DNA of 64,000 nt from Cryobacterium cheniae (GCF_004403395.1 NZ_SOGN01000008.1:62001-126000), one strand, 5' to 3'; counted from the first letter of the stretch, positions 9,812 to 18,489 are shown. The notes: generated by a model from the sequence alone, not told the origin. A program made the numbers and translations.

Positions 9812-10126
9812 GAGACACACGTTTCGGGTGACCATTGACAGTCGAGGCCCCAGATCGGCACCTGCCAGCGCCCTGTGGATAACTTGATCACACCCGCATT
9901 GTGGCGGATCAGACGCAGCTGTCCCGGGGCCGCCCACGGGCATCCGTTACTACCGGGTCTCGACAGGCTCGACCGCCAAGGCGGCATGACCACCGACAAC
10001 AGGCTCGACCACCGAGACCAGACCGAAACCGAGAGAAACGCCCGACGGGTCCATAATGTCTCGGCGGAGCCCCGGAGCCCCGGAGCCCCGCAAGCCCCGC
10101 CAGGATTGCCCGAGCAAGGAGTCGTC
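9812..10126. other. 315-bp intergenic region upstream of HNH gene and potA
   Basis: Divergent promoter region. Near the left end on the minus strand a GTTATC-containing AT-richer patch (about 9880) may be the HNH promoter. The centre holds the second REP-like element. The right end carries the potA ribosome-binding site. No additional coding potential is convincing. Confidence 0.6.
9955..10020. repeat. REP-like palindromic element, copy 2
   Basis: A 66-bp unit with the direct repeat ACAGGCTCGACC at 9963-9974 and 9999-10010, bounded by the inverted pair GGTCTCG (9956-9962) and CGAGACC (10013-10019). It shares the core GGTYTCGACAGGCTCRACC with the copy at 8445-8466, so one DUF222/HNH gene is bracketed by two copies. 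Confidence 0.7.
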
Positions 10127-11245
10127 GTGAGTGCTGACCGCCCCGCGATCCGGTTGACCGGATTGACGAAGAGTTTCGGCGGCGCCGCGAATGCCGTCGA
10201 CGGCATCGACCTCGACATCGCCGAGGGGGAGTTCTTCTCGATGCTGGGACCATCCGGTTCCGGCAAGACCACCGTGCTGCGCCTCATCGCCGGATTCGAG
10301 CAGCCCACGGCCGGCACGGTGTCGCTGCTCGGGGAGGACGTCACCGACCGCGCCCCCTTCGACCGTGACGTCAACACGGTGTTCCAGGACTACGCCCTCT
10401 TCCCCCATATGAGCGTGCTCGACAATGTGGCCTACGGGCTGCGCGTGCGGGGAGTCTCCAGGCGCGAACGGCATGCACAGGCCCGGCAGGCCCTCGAGAC
10501 CGTGCGCCTCGGCGGCTTCGGAGACCGCAAACCCGGCCAGCTCTCCGGCGGCCAGCGCCAGCGGGTGGCCCTGGCCCGCGCCACCGTCGTGCGGCCCAAG
10601 GTGCTGCTCCTCGACGAACCGCTCGGCGCCCTCGACCTCAAGCTCCGGGAGCAGATGCAGGTCGAACTCAAGGAGTTGCAACGCGAACTGGGCATCACCT
10701 TCATCTTCGTCACGCACGACCAGGAGGAGGCGCTCACCCTGAGCGACCGCATCGCGGTCTTCAACGAGGGGCGCATCGAACAGCTCGGCACACCGGCGGA
10801 GATCTACGACCGACCTCTGTCGCCGTTCGTGGCCGCCTTCGTCGGAACCTCCAACATCTTTCCCGACGCCCTCTCCCGAGCCGTGCTCGGTCGCGGGGGC
10901 ATGCACGCCCTGCGCCCCGAGAAGGTCACGGTCGGCCGGGCGGATGCCGTGCCGTCCACCCAGCGCACGGCACCCGGCACACTCGCCGAGGTGATCTACG
11001 TCGGCAGCACCTCCCGGCTGATCGTCGACCTCGACGCGGGCATGCGCATCATCGCGCTCGAGCAGAACGACGCGCACCGGGTGACGGAGGACGAGCGCGG
11101 ATCCCGGGTGAGCGTCGGCTGGCAGGACAGCGACATCGTCGCGCTCGAGAAGGCGACCGCCGACACCACCGACCCAGCCACCGACCCAGCGACCGATACC
11201 GCCACCGATTCAGCCCCGAAACTCACCACCGACACAGCACGATAA
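10127..11245 (+). CDS. potA: Polyamine ABC transporter ATP-binding protein
   Basis: A 372-residue ATPase of the spermidine/putrescine importer class. It has Walker A GPSGSGKTT (41-49), Q-loop Gln87, signature LSGGQRQR (139-146), Walker B VLLLDEP, H-loop His197 and a C-terminal TOBE-like regulatory domain (ALRPEKVTVG). The last 25 residues are a Thr/Asp/Pro-rich repeat tail (DPATDPATDTATD) of no known role. GTG 10127 follows AAGGAG by 5 nt, so longer upstream readings are rejected. It heads the potA-potD-potB-potC operon and would energise uptake at the inner face of the membrane. Confidence 0.92.
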   Translation: MSADRPAIRLTGLTKSFGGAANAVDGIDLDIAEGEFFSMLGPSGSGKTTVLRLIAGFEQPTAGTVSLLGEDVTDRAPFDRDVNTVFQDYALFPHMSVLDNVAYGLRVRGVSRRERHAQARQALETVRLGGFGDRKPGQLSGGQRQRVALARATVVRPKVLLLDEPLGALDLKLREQMQVELKELQRELGITFIFVTHDQEEALTLSDRIAVFNEGRIEQLGTPAEIYDRPLSPFVAAFVGTSNIFPDALSRAVLGRGGMHALRPEKVTVGRADAVPSTQRTAPGTLAEVIYVGSTSRLIVDLDAGMRIIALEQNDAHRVTEDERGSRVSVGWQDSDIVALEKATADTTDPATDPATDTATDSAPKLTTDTAR

Positions 11246-11262
11246 CCGGAATGGAGAATGCA

Positions 11263-12468
11263 ATGACACATCTTTCAGCACGACGCGCCCGTATTCGTTC
11301 GTCAATCCTGACGGGATTGGCGATCGCCTCCGTGGCGTTGTTGACCGCTTGCGGCACCGGGGGCGACGGGGGAACCGGGGGCGCGGACAGCAGCGAAGCG
11401 CCCACGGAACTCGGCGAGAACGAGAGCACGGTCTCGATCCTGGCCTGGCCGGGCTACGTCGAAGACGGCAGCAACGACCCCTCCGTCGACTGGGTGAGCG
11501 CCTTCGAGGAGGAGACCGGGTGCATGGTCACCAGCAAGACGTACGGCACCTCCGACGAGGCCTTCAACCTGATGAAGACCGGCGAGTACGACGTGGTCGC
11601 GGCCTCCGGTGACGCCTCCCTGCGCCTGGTCGCGGCCGGAGACGTGGCCCCGGTCAACACCGACCTCATCCCCAACTACGAGGGCATCTACGACTTCCTG
11701 AAGATGCAGGACTGGAACAGCGTCGACGGCGTCGCCTACGGGATTCCGCACGGCTACGGCGCGAACCTGCTGATGTACAACACCGACGCCGTGACGCCGG
11801 CGCCCACCTCCTGGGACGTCGTCTTCGACGAGTCCGCCCAGTACACGGGCAAGGTGACGGCCTACGACTCCCCGATCTATATCGCGGATGCCGCCATGTA
11901 CCTGATGACCCACCAGCCCGACCTCGGCATCGAGAACCCGTACTCGCTGGACGAGACGCAGCTTGCCGCGGCCGTCGACCTGCTCAAGGCGCAGCGGGAG
12001 AACATCGGCGAATACTGGTCGGACTACCTCAAGTCGATCCAGGCCTTCGAGACCGGTGACACCGTCGTCGGCACCACCTGGCAGGTCATCCGCAATTCCC
12101 TGGCCGAAGGAACCCCGGCCGAGGTCGTGCTGCCCGAGGAGGGCGTCACCGGATGGTCCGACACCTGGATGGTCGCATCCGAGGCGCAAAGCCCGAACTG
12201 CGCCTACGCCTGGCTGAACTACATCGCCAGCCCGGAAGCGAACGCCCAGGCCACCGAGTACTTCGGTGAGGCCCCATCCAACCAGGGCGCCTGCGACTTC
12301 ACGGTGAACCCCGACCAGTGCGAGATCTTCCACGCCGGCGACGAGGAGTACGCGTCGCAGATCTGGTACTGGTCGACTCCGATCGAGGACTGCCTCGACG
12401 GCCGCACCGACGTGAAGTGCACCGACTACTCCGACTGGACGACCGCCTGGCAGGAGATCAAGGGCTAG
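11263..12468 (+). CDS. potD: Polyamine ABC transporter substrate-binding lipoprotein
   Basis: A 401-residue lipoprotein. A signal peptide of about 29 residues ends in the lipobox LLTAC with Cys30. The mature part is a PotD/PotF-like bilobed binding protein (SILAWPGYVEDG, then YGTSDEAFNLMKTGEYDVVAASGD). ATG 11263 is preferred over ATG 11251 because GGAG at 11253-11256 is correctly spaced for it. It would capture putrescine, spermidine or a related amine outside the cell and deliver it to PotB/PotC. The exact ligand cannot be read from sequence alone. Confidence 0.9.
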   Translation: MTHLSARRARIRSSILTGLAIASVALLTACGTGGDGGTGGADSSEAPTELGENESTVSILAWPGYVEDGSNDPSVDWVSAFEEETGCMVTSKTYGTSDEAFNLMKTGEYDVVAASGDASLRLVAAGDVAPVNTDLIPNYEGIYDFLKMQDWNSVDGVAYGIPHGYGANLLMYNTDAVTPAPTSWDVVFDESAQYTGKVTAYDSPIYIADAAMYLMTHQPDLGIENPYSLDETQLAAAVDLLKAQRENIGEYWSDYLKSIQAFETGDTVVGTTWQVIRNSLAEGTPAEVVLPEEGVTGWSDTWMVASEAQSPNCAYAWLNYIASPEANAQATEYFGEAPSNQGACDFTVNPDQCEIFHAGDEEYASQIWYWSTPIEDCLDGRTDVKCTDYSDWTTAWQEIKG

Positions 12469-12504
12469 CGGCATCCCCTCAGGCCGAGCCGGAAAAGAGG
12501 AATC

Positions 12505-13428
12505 ATGACGGTTGACACGGCGTCACCGGGGCAACGGATACCGGTGCCCCCGCATCGCGACACGCTCGCCCGACGCGGTTCCATCTCGTTGAGCCGGCAT
12601 CCGCGGTTGCGACTGACGCTGATGCTGTCCGCCCCTCTGCTCTGGCTCGGCCTGATCTACATCGTCGCCCTCGCCGCTCTGCTGATCACCGCCCTGTGGA
12701 CGGTGGACAGCTTCACGGGCACCATCACACGGTCGTGGACGCTCGACAACATCATCACCGTGGTCACCGGCTCGCTCTACCAGACGGTGACGGTGCGCAC
12801 GGTGGGGGTGGCATTGCTGGTGACGCTGATCGACATTCTGGTGGCCCTGCCGATCGCGTTCTTCATGGCGAAGGTGGCCAGTCCACGGTGGCAGCGCATC
12901 CTGGTGATCGCGGTGCTGATGCCGCTGTGGGCCAGCTACCTGGTCAAGGCCTATGCGTGGCGGTCGGTGCTCTCCCAGAACGGCATCTTCGAGTGGCTGG
13001 TGGCCCCGTTCGGCGGAGAGACCCCCGGCTACGGCCTGCCGGCGACCGTCATCACGCTGGCCTATCTCTGGCTGCCCTACGTGATCCTGCCCGTCTACGC
13101 CGGCCTGGAACGGGTTCCGGACTCGTTGCTCGAGGCGTCCGGGGACCTGGGCGGCAAGACGTGGGCCACCCTGCGCCTGGTCGTGCTGCCGATGATCTGG
13201 CCGGCCATCATCGCCGGGTCCATCTTCAGCTTCTCCCTGTCGCTTGGCGACTACATCACCGTCAATATCGTGGGCGGGGCGAACCAGATGCTCGGCAACC
13301 TCGTCTATACGAACGTCGGCGCGGCCAACAACCTGCCGCTCGCCGCGGCGATCGCCCTGATTCCGATCGTCATCATCTTCGGCTACCTGGCCGTGGTGCG
13401 CCGCACCGGCGCCCTGGAAAACCTGTAA
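12505..13428 (+). CDS. potB: Polyamine ABC transporter permease PotB-like
   Basis: A 307-residue permease with about six membrane segments and the cytoplasmic EAA loop (LLEASGDLGGKTWATLRLVVLPMIWP) that contacts the ATPase. A proline- and arginine-rich cytoplasmic N terminus of about 35 residues precedes the first segment. The ATG is preceded by AGAGGA. It lies 36 bp after potD and 9 bp before potC, as the first of the two membrane subunits in the operon. Confidence 0.92.
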   Translation: MTVDTASPGQRIPVPPHRDTLARRGSISLSRHPRLRLTLMLSAPLLWLGLIYIVALAALLITALWTVDSFTGTITRSWTLDNIITVVTGSLYQTVTVRTVGVALLVTLIDILVALPIAFFMAKVASPRWQRILVIAVLMPLWASYLVKAYAWRSVLSQNGIFEWLVAPFGGETPGYGLPATVITLAYLWLPYVILPVYAGLERVPDSLLEASGDLGGKTWATLRLVVLPMIWPAIIAGSIFSFSLSLGDYITVNIVGGANQMLGNLVYTNVGAANNLPLAAAIALIPIVIIFGYLAVVRRTGALENL

Positions 13429-13437
13429 GGGGGCATT

Positions 13438-14238
13438 ATGCGTCTGTCGAGGCTCGCGCGAGGCATCCTGGGCGCCGTCACCGGCGTCATCCTGCTCGTG
13501 ATCTACCTGCCGCTGATGGTCGTGCTGGTGAACTCGTTCAGCACGAGCACCAGCCTCGTCTGGCCGCCGCCGGGACTCACCCTCGAATGGTGGGGCCGGG
13601 CCTTCCAGAGCGAGGGGGCCCTCGAGGCGGTGCTCACGAGCGTGCAGATCGCCCTCATCGCCACCCTGGTCTCGCTCGTGCTCGGCACCCTGATCTCCCT
13701 GGCGCTGCAGCGGTTCGCCTTCTTCGGCCGCGAGGCGGTGAGTCTGCTGGTGATCCTGCCGATCGCCCTGCCCGGCATCATCACCGGTATCGCCCTGAAC
13801 AACGCCTTCCGCACCATTCTCGGGGTGCAGCTGTCGATCGCGACCGTGATCGTCGCCCACGCCACGTTCTGTATCGTCACCGTGTTCAACAACGTGATCG
13901 CCCGGCTGCGGCGCCTCGGAACCAGCTACGAGGAGGCGTCGGCCGACCTCGGCGCGGGGCTCTGGACCACGTTCCGGCTGGTCACCTTCCCGCAGTTGCG
14001 CTCGGCGCTGCTCGCGGGCGGTCTGCTCGCCTTCGCCCTCAGCTTCGACGAGATCATCGTGACGACCTTCACCGCGGGGGCCGGCGTCAAGACGCTGCCG
14101 ATCTGGATCCTGGACAACCTGTTCCGTCCGAGCCAGGCGCCGATCGTCAACGTCATCGCCGTGGTGCTGGTGCTGGTGTCGATCGTTCCGATCTACATCG
14201 CCCAGCGCATCGCCGGAGCGGAGAAGGTGAGCCGGTAA
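13438..14238 (+). CDS. potC: Polyamine ABC transporter permease PotC-like
   Basis: A 266-residue permease with six predicted membrane segments and an EAA loop (YEEASADLGAGLWTTFRLVTFPQL). AAGGGGG lies a few bases upstream of its ATG. It pairs with PotB to form the translocation channel and is the last gene of the importer operon. The following region carries a GC-rich hairpin without a clear U-run, then the convergent gene. Confidence 0.92.
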   Translation: MRLSRLARGILGAVTGVILLVIYLPLMVVLVNSFSTSTSLVWPPPGLTLEWWGRAFQSEGALEAVLTSVQIALIATLVSLVLGTLISLALQRFAFFGREAVSLLVILPIALPGIITGIALNNAFRTILGVQLSIATVIVAHATFCIVTVFNNVIARLRRLGTSYEEASADLGAGLWTTFRLVTFPQLRSALLAGGLLAFALSFDEIIVTTFTAGAGVKTLPIWILDNLFRPSQAPIVNVIAVVLVLVSIVPIYIAQRIAGAEKVSR

Positions 14239-14258
14239 GGCCCCATTCCGGTCAGCGC

Positions 14259-14280
14259 AGCCCGCGGGCTACAGCGGGCT
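14259..14280 (+). terminator. Weak hairpin after potC
   Basis: AGCCCGC (14259-14265) pairs with GCGGGCT (14274-14280). There is no U-tract, and the stem overlaps the stop of the convergent gene, so termination activity is uncertain. Confidence 0.3.
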
Positions 14281-14832
14281 CGGGTCCCGGCCGGTGAGGG
14301 CGAGCAGCCGGGTCTGCAACGGCGCGTTCTCGTCGGCCGGAACGGGGGAGGCGAAGAGGCCGCTGGCCTCGAGGGTGTCCCGCTGGGCCTCGAACACCGT
14401 CCAGACCGCCTCGATCAGGGCCGGATCAAGGGACTCGTCGGCAGCCGTCGCCCGGGCCAGGTCCCAGGAGTGGACCGTGACGTCGGAGACCTGCTCGCGC
14501 AGATAGTCGGATGCCGTCACCGTGTCATACGACAGGGTCACCGGCGCGTCGGCCGAGGTTGCCGCCCAGGCAGCGGACGCCAGCGCCGAGTGGGTGGCCC
14601 ATTCCTTCGCCAGGTCCGGGCCCAGCGGGGCGAGCGAGCGTCGGGCGTCGAGCACCGAGAGGCCGTTGAGCAGTGGCGGGATCCACTGCTGTTCCAGCAC
14701 CACGTGGCGCACCAGGTCGGTCACGTTCCACTCCGTGTCCGGTGTGGTGGCAGCCCAGTCGGTGATCAGGTCGACGCGGCTGCCGAACTCTTCCGCGGCC
14801 CGTTTCTGCAGCGCAAGCCAGTCATGCGTCAT
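14269..14832 (-). CDS. DinB-like/mycothiol-type metal-binding protein (TIGR03086-like)
   Basis: A 187-residue four-helix protein of the maleylpyruvate isomerase N-terminal/DinB-like superfamily. It shows the actinobacterial pattern TEWNVTDLVRHVVLEQQW and a later SDVTVHSWDLARA, with the His residues that would form a metal site. In relatives these enzymes use mycothiol; the substrate here is unknown. ATG 14832 is supported by AAGGAG 5 nt upstream, so the longer reading to 14904 is rejected. It converges with potC and diverges from dinB. Confidence 0.78.
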   Translation of the reverse strand: MTHDWLALQKRAAEEFGSRVDLITDWAATTPDTEWNVTDLVRHVVLEQQWIPPLLNGLSVLDARRSLAPLGPDLAKEWATHSALASAAWAATSADAPVTLSYDTVTASDYLREQVSDVTVHSWDLARATAADESLDPALIEAVWTVFEAQRDTLEASGLFASPVPADENAPLQTRLLALTGRDPSPL

Positions 14833-15026
14833 GGGACTCCTTCGGTGGAACGATGAAACACTGGAACGGTGGAGCGGGTGCCCCTGCAACGCTACAACCG
14901 GCATCCGTCACTGTGCATTCCGTCACCGTGCATTCCTTCCCGGCACCGGGCGCATTCTCCTGTCGCGGAATCGGCGCGGCCTGTCGCCGGTCCGGGTTAG
15001 GGTCTCTCCAGGAGTTGAAGGACCAC

Positions 15027-15077
15027 GAGCAGGCAGGACACATGAGCAGGCAGGACGTATGAGCAGGCAGGATGGCA
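15027..15077 (+). repeat. 17-bp triple tandem repeat at the dinB start
   Basis: Three units of GAGCAGGCAGGAYRYAT-like sequence at 15027-15043, 15044-15060 and 15061-15077. The first two end in an ATG shared with the next unit, and each contains an AGGCAGGA Shine-Dalgarno-like core. Because 17 is not a multiple of three, successive ATGs are in different frames; the first (15042) opens only a 6-codon frame that overlaps the dinB ATG. Confidence 0.9.
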
Positions 15078-16348
15078 GCGATCGCACGGTTTCGACCGAC
15101 GCCGTCGACGACAGCACCGCGACTCTGCTCCACATCGACCTGGACGCCTTCTTCGCGTCGGTCGAACTGCTCGATCACCCCGAGCTGGTGCACCGCCCGG
15201 TGATCGTGGGGCACCGGTCAGGGCGCTCGGTGGTCACGGCGGCGAACTATGTGGCCCGGCGCTACGGCGTCAATTCGGCCATGCCCATGGCGCTCGCCCT
15301 GCGGCGCTGCCCGGCGGCGGTGGTGCTCGAGCCGCACATGGGCCGGTACAAGGAGTATTCCGACCGGGTGATGCGGATTTTCGAGGAGTTCACGCCGCTG
15401 GTCGAGCAACTCGGCATCGACGAGGCGTTCCTGGATGTGGCGGGGGCACGCCGCCTGCACGGGTCGCCGGCCGAGATCGGCGCGAAAATCCGGGCGCGGG
15501 TCGCGGCCGAGACCGGGCTCACCTGCTCGGTCGGCGCGGCGAGTACGAAGTTCGTCGCCAAAATGGCGTCGGGCCGGGCCAAACCCGACGGCCTGCTCGT
15601 GATCCCCGCCGACGACACCCTCGCGTTCCTGCATCCGTTGCCCGTCGGGGCCCTGTGGGGAGTCGGCGCCACGACCGAGCAGGCGCTGCTCGGGCAGGGC
15701 CTGCGTCAGATCGGCGACCTCGCCCGCACCCCGCTCGCCGTGCTGCAGAAGTGCGTGGGGGATGCTTCCGGCCGCAAACTGCACGAGCTGGCCTGGGGGA
15801 GGGACCCGCGGGTGGTCACCGTGGAACACGAGGAGAAGAGCGTCGGCCACGAGGTCACCTTCGAATACGACGTGACGGATGTCGCCCGGCTGCGCAGTGA
15901 ACTGCTGCGGCAATCCGACGCGGTGGCTGCCCGGCTGCGGCGCGCCGGCCTCGTCGGCCGCTGCGTGGTGCTCAAGCTGCGCTACACCGACTTCAGCACC
16001 GTCACCCGCTCGCGCACCCTGTCGGAACCGACCAGTGTCGGCCGCCGGATCTATGAGGAGGTGGCCGCCAGCTTCGAGGTGCTGGCGGCGTCCGGCATCC
16101 GGGTGCGCCTGATCGGCGTGCGTGTCGAGCAGCTCAGCGACGGAGACGGCAGCGGCGCGGGCCTCTGGGACCCCGACGACGACTGGCGCGACGCCGAACG
16201 GGCCGTCGATTCGGTGACCGCACGGTTCGGCCGCGGCACGCTGCGGCCTGCCTCACTGCTGGACCCGGACACACCCCGAACGGCGACTCCCGAGCAACCA
16301 CGCCCCGGGCGACTTCCGTTCGGCGATCGCGAACCAGACAGGGGGTAG
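15059..16348 (+). CDS. dinB: DNA polymerase IV (Y-family)
   Basis: A 429-residue translesion polymerase. Catalytic carboxylates are present: Asp27 in HIDLDAFFASVE, and Asp121/Glu122 in LGIDEAFLDV. The fingers motif YGVNSAMPMALALRRCP and the palm/little-finger region (LTCSVGAASTKFVAKMAS) follow. The C-terminal GRLPFGD may be a beta-clamp contact. ATG 15059 lies inside a 17-bp triple repeat; the upstream reading back to 14522 is antisense to another gene and rejected. It would copy past damaged bases at the cost of accuracy. No LexA box was recognised upstream. Confidence 0.93.
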   Translation: MSRQDGSDRTVSTDAVDDSTATLLHIDLDAFFASVELLDHPELVHRPVIVGHRSGRSVVTAANYVARRYGVNSAMPMALALRRCPAAVVLEPHMGRYKEYSDRVMRIFEEFTPLVEQLGIDEAFLDVAGARRLHGSPAEIGAKIRARVAAETGLTCSVGAASTKFVAKMASGRAKPDGLLVIPADDTLAFLHPLPVGALWGVGATTEQALLGQGLRQIGDLARTPLAVLQKCVGDASGRKLHELAWGRDPRVVTVEHEEKSVGHEVTFEYDVTDVARLRSELLRQSDAVAARLRRAGLVGRCVVLKLRYTDFSTVTRSRTLSEPTSVGRRIYEEVAASFEVLAASGIRVRLIGVRVEQLSDGDGSGAGLWDPDDDWRDAERAVDSVTARFGRGTLRPASLLDPDTPRTATPEQPRPGRLPFGDREPDRG

Positions 16349-16351
16349 CCT
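16346..16351 (+). promoter_or_regulatory. -10 box for the GerW-domain gene
   Basis: TAGCCT lies exactly 6 nt before ATG 16358 and overlaps the end of dinB, predicting a leaderless transcript. Confidence 0.5.
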
Positions 16352-16357
16352 GAAACC

Positions 16358-16690
16358 ATGACTAGCCTTCCAGAGAAGCTCGCAGAAATCTCTCGTACCG
16401 CCGGCGTCAGGTCGGCCTACGGTGATCCGGTCCAGGTCGACGGCGTCACCCTGATTCCCGTTGCTCTCGTCTACTACGGTTTCGGCGGCGGTGAGGGCGA
16501 TTCCGCCGCCACCGGCACCGGGTCCGGCGGCGGAGGCGGCGGGGCATCCCTGCCGATCGGCGCCTACGTCAAGTCGGGAACGACGGTGCGCTTCGAGCCC
16601 AACGTCATCTCGTTGCTCTCGGTCGGCATCCCGTTCCTGTGGGTGGCCGGCAAGGCCATCTCCCGCATCATCCGCGCCCTCAAGCGCTAG
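16358..16690 (+). CDS. GerW/YtfJ-domain protein
   Basis: A 110-residue protein with the YtfJ/GerW sporulation-protein pattern: residues 1-40 (SRTAGVRSAYGDPVQVDGVTLIPVA), a Gly/Ser-rich central loop (GTGSGGGGGGASLPIGAYV), and a C-terminal hydrophobic helix with a basic end (FLWVAGKAISRIIRALKR). In Bacillus this family acts in spore germination. It is also common in non-sporulating actinobacteria, where its role is unknown; membrane association is likely. It probably has a leaderless mRNA. It converges with nhaA across a strong hairpin. Confidence 0.78.
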   Translation: MTSLPEKLAEISRTAGVRSAYGDPVQVDGVTLIPVALVYYGFGGGEGDSAATGTGSGGGGGGASLPIGAYVKSGTTVRFEPNVISLLSVGIPFLWVAGKAISRIIRALKR

Positions 16691-16719
16691 TCGCGAAGAC
16701 CACCAGCCGTCCAGTAGCC

Positions 16720-16750
16720 CAGCCGCCCGGCCACGTCGGCTGGGCGGCTG
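16720..16750. terminator. Bidirectional hairpin between GerW gene and nhaA
   Basis: CAGCCGCCC (16720-16728) pairs perfectly with GGGCGGCTG (16742-16750) around a 13-nt loop. It sits in a 77-bp convergent gap. There is no U-tract on either strand, as is common in high-GC actinobacteria. Confidence 0.6.
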
Positions 16751-16767
16751 GCTGCGCTCCGGGGCGG

Positions 16768-18141
16768 TCAGTGCCCGCAGGGCCGTTCGCTTCGTGCAGG
16801 GTCGGCCTGGAATACATCGGGGATGCCGTCGTTGTCGGCGTCGAGCGCCTCCTTCTCGGCGATGCGGCCGTAGTGCCGGTTGCGGCTGCGCAGCACGACG
16901 CTCGCCAGCAGCGCGGCCAGCAGCGAACCGGTCAGGATGGCCACCTTGGCGTGATCGTCGTGCGGGCTGCCCTGTCCGAAGGCCAGTTCGCTGATCAGCA
17001 GCGACACCGTGAAGCCGACACCGGCGAGCATGGCCACACCGAGCACGTCCACCCAGGCGAGATCCGGGTCGAGGGCGCCCCGGGTGGTCTTGGTGACCAG
17101 CCAGGTGGCCAGCATGATGCCGACCGGCTTGCCGACCACCAGGGCGACGACGATTCCGATCGCGACCGGGTCGGTGAGGGCCGTGGTCAGACCCTCCACG
17201 CCGCCGAGCGTGACGCCGGCGGAGAAGAACGCGAACACCGGCACGGCGAAGCCGGCCGACAGCGGGCGGATGCGGTGCTCCAGGTTCTGGGCGAGGCCCG
17301 GGCCGGCGTCGGGTCCGCCGCCTCGGCGGCTGCGCAGCACGGGCACAGCGAAGCCGAGCAGCACTCCGGCGACGGTGGCGTGGATGCCGGAGCCGTGCAC
17401 GAGTGCCCAGGTGACCAGGCCGAGCGGCAGCAGAACGGCGCCCGCGGCCCACTTGGTGGTGCCGAACAGGTAGGAGTACTTATGCGCCAGAAAGGCGAAG
17501 AGCCCCAACGGCACGATGGCGAGCAGCAGCAGGACAGGCTGGAGGTCTCCGGAGTAGAAGAAAGCGATGATGGCGATGGCGAGCAGGTCGTCGACCACGG
17601 CCAGGGTCAGCAGGAAGATGCGCAGTGCGCTGGGCAGTTTGGAGCCGATCACGGCGAGCACGGCCACGGCGAAGGCGATGTCGGTGGCGGTGGGGATGGC
17701 CCAGCCGCGCAGCATCTCCGGCCCCGAGCTGAACGCGATCGCGGTGAAGATCAAGGCCGGAACAATGACGCCGCCGATGGCCGCGGCAACCGGGACGACC
17801 GCACGGCTGAACGTGCGCAGGTCACCGGCGACGAACTCGCGTTTGAGCTCGAGTCCGGCGATGAAGAAGAAGATCGCCAGGAGCCCGTCAGCGGCCCACG
17901 CGCCGAGGCTCAGGTTGAGGTGCCACGGCTCGTAGCCGATCTGGAAGTTCCGCACGGAATAGTAGAAATCGGACGCCCCAGTGTTGGCCAGGATCAGCGC
18001 CAGCACCGTCGCCACCAGCAGGAGCGCACCACCCACGGTCTCCTTGCGCAGGATCGTCGAGACGTGCAGGTACTCGGGGTAGCTGCTCCGGTTGAAGACA
18101 TTCAGTTTCGGGGTGGCAGGCAGGGGTGATGGTTTCGTCAT
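16768..18141 (-). CDS. nhaA: Na+/H+ antiporter NhaA
   Basis: A 457-residue antiporter with about 12 membrane segments. The ion-binding aspartates are Asp184-Asp185 ([10 protein letters not shown]), and the discontinuous-helix motif [13 protein letters not shown] is present. It exchanges sodium for protons for pH and salt homeostasis. The cytoplasmic C terminus ends with an unusual loop [10 protein letters not shown] (434, 436, 438, 442 are Asp) that matches the DxDxDGxxD calcium-binding pattern of thrombospondin type 3 and EF-hand-like loops. GAGG lies 8 nt upstream of the ATG. A 55-residue membrane protein gene lies upstream on the same strand. Confidence 0.94.
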   Translation of the reverse strand: MTKPSPLPATPKLNVFNRSSYPEYLHVSTILRKETVGGALLLVATVLALILANTGASDFYYSVRNFQIGYEPWHLNLSLGAWAADGLLAIFFFIAGLELKREFVAGDLRTFSRAVVPVAAAIGGVIVPALIFTAIAFSSGPEMLRGWAIPTATDIAFAVAVLAVIGSKLPSALRIFLLTLAVVDDLLAIAIIAFFYSGDLQPVLLLLAIVPLGLFAFLAHKYSYLFGTTKWAAGAVLLPLGLVTWALVHGSGIHATVAGVLLGFAVPVLRSRRGGGPDAGPGLAQNLEHRIRPLSAGFAVPVFAFFSAGVTLGGVEGLTTALTDPVAIGIVVALVVGKPVGIMLATWLVTKTTRGALDPDLAWVDVLGVAMLAGVGFTVSLLISELAFGQGSPHDDHAKVAILTGSLLAALLASVVLRSRNRHYGRIAEKEALDADNDGIPDVFQADPARSERPCGH

Positions 18142-18246
18142 AGACGAGCCTCAGGCAATCGGGGTTTTGTGGCGCACGAACAATACTGTCGACCAGACTT
18201 CCCGACTCACCACTTCCAGCGTACCGCGTTCGGGGGCTCAGCGCCG

Positions 18247-18414
18247 TCAGCGCCGTCCGCGCCACCACCGCCCCGGAAGGTCGCGCCAGCCCTGGGGGAT
18301 GTGCCAAGGGCCGCGCACGGGCAGTCCACGTCGCATCCGTCGCCGCCGCAGAACGAAGTGACGCAGCAGCAGGAGCAGCAGCGCGGCGAGGATCAGGGGA
18401 ACGGTGAACATCAT
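18247..18414 (-). CDS. Small membrane protein, 55 residues
   Basis: A short frame starting MMFTVPLILAALLLLLLRHF, one hydrophobic helix followed by a strongly basic stretch (VLRRRRMRRG) and a Trp-rich tail (GPWHIPQGW, GRWWRGRR). This topology would put the C terminus in the cytoplasm. The ribosome-binding site is weak (GGGAT). It lies 105 bp upstream of nhaA on the same strand and is divergent from the thiamine transporter. I do not recognise it; it could be a real small membrane protein or a chance frame in GC-rich DNA. Confidence 0.5.
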   Translation of the reverse strand: MMFTVPLILAALLLLLLRHFVLRRRRMRRGLPVRGPWHIPQGWRDLPGRWWRGRR

Positions 18415-18477
18415 TCGATCCCGTCGGCGATGCGGCGGCGAGACGTGGACTCCATCCCGCGAGTCTAGGCCGCGGAC

Positions 18478-18483
18478 TATACT
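18478..18483 (+). promoter_or_regulatory. -10 box of the thiamine transporter operon
   Basis: TATACT, about 9 nt before the first paired bases of the riboswitch, suggests transcription starts near 18490. No matching -35 box is visible. Confidence 0.5.
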
Positions 18484-18489
18484 GAGTCC

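Noticed and set aside
9955-10020. Operator for the potA operon
   Set aside because: The palindrome matches the REP-like element at 8445-8466, which is not near any promoter, so a repeat family explains it better than a specific regulator site.
15042-15062. Six-codon ORF before dinB as a leader peptide
   Set aside because: It is created by the 17-bp repeat unit itself and has no independent support, although coupling to dinB is possible.
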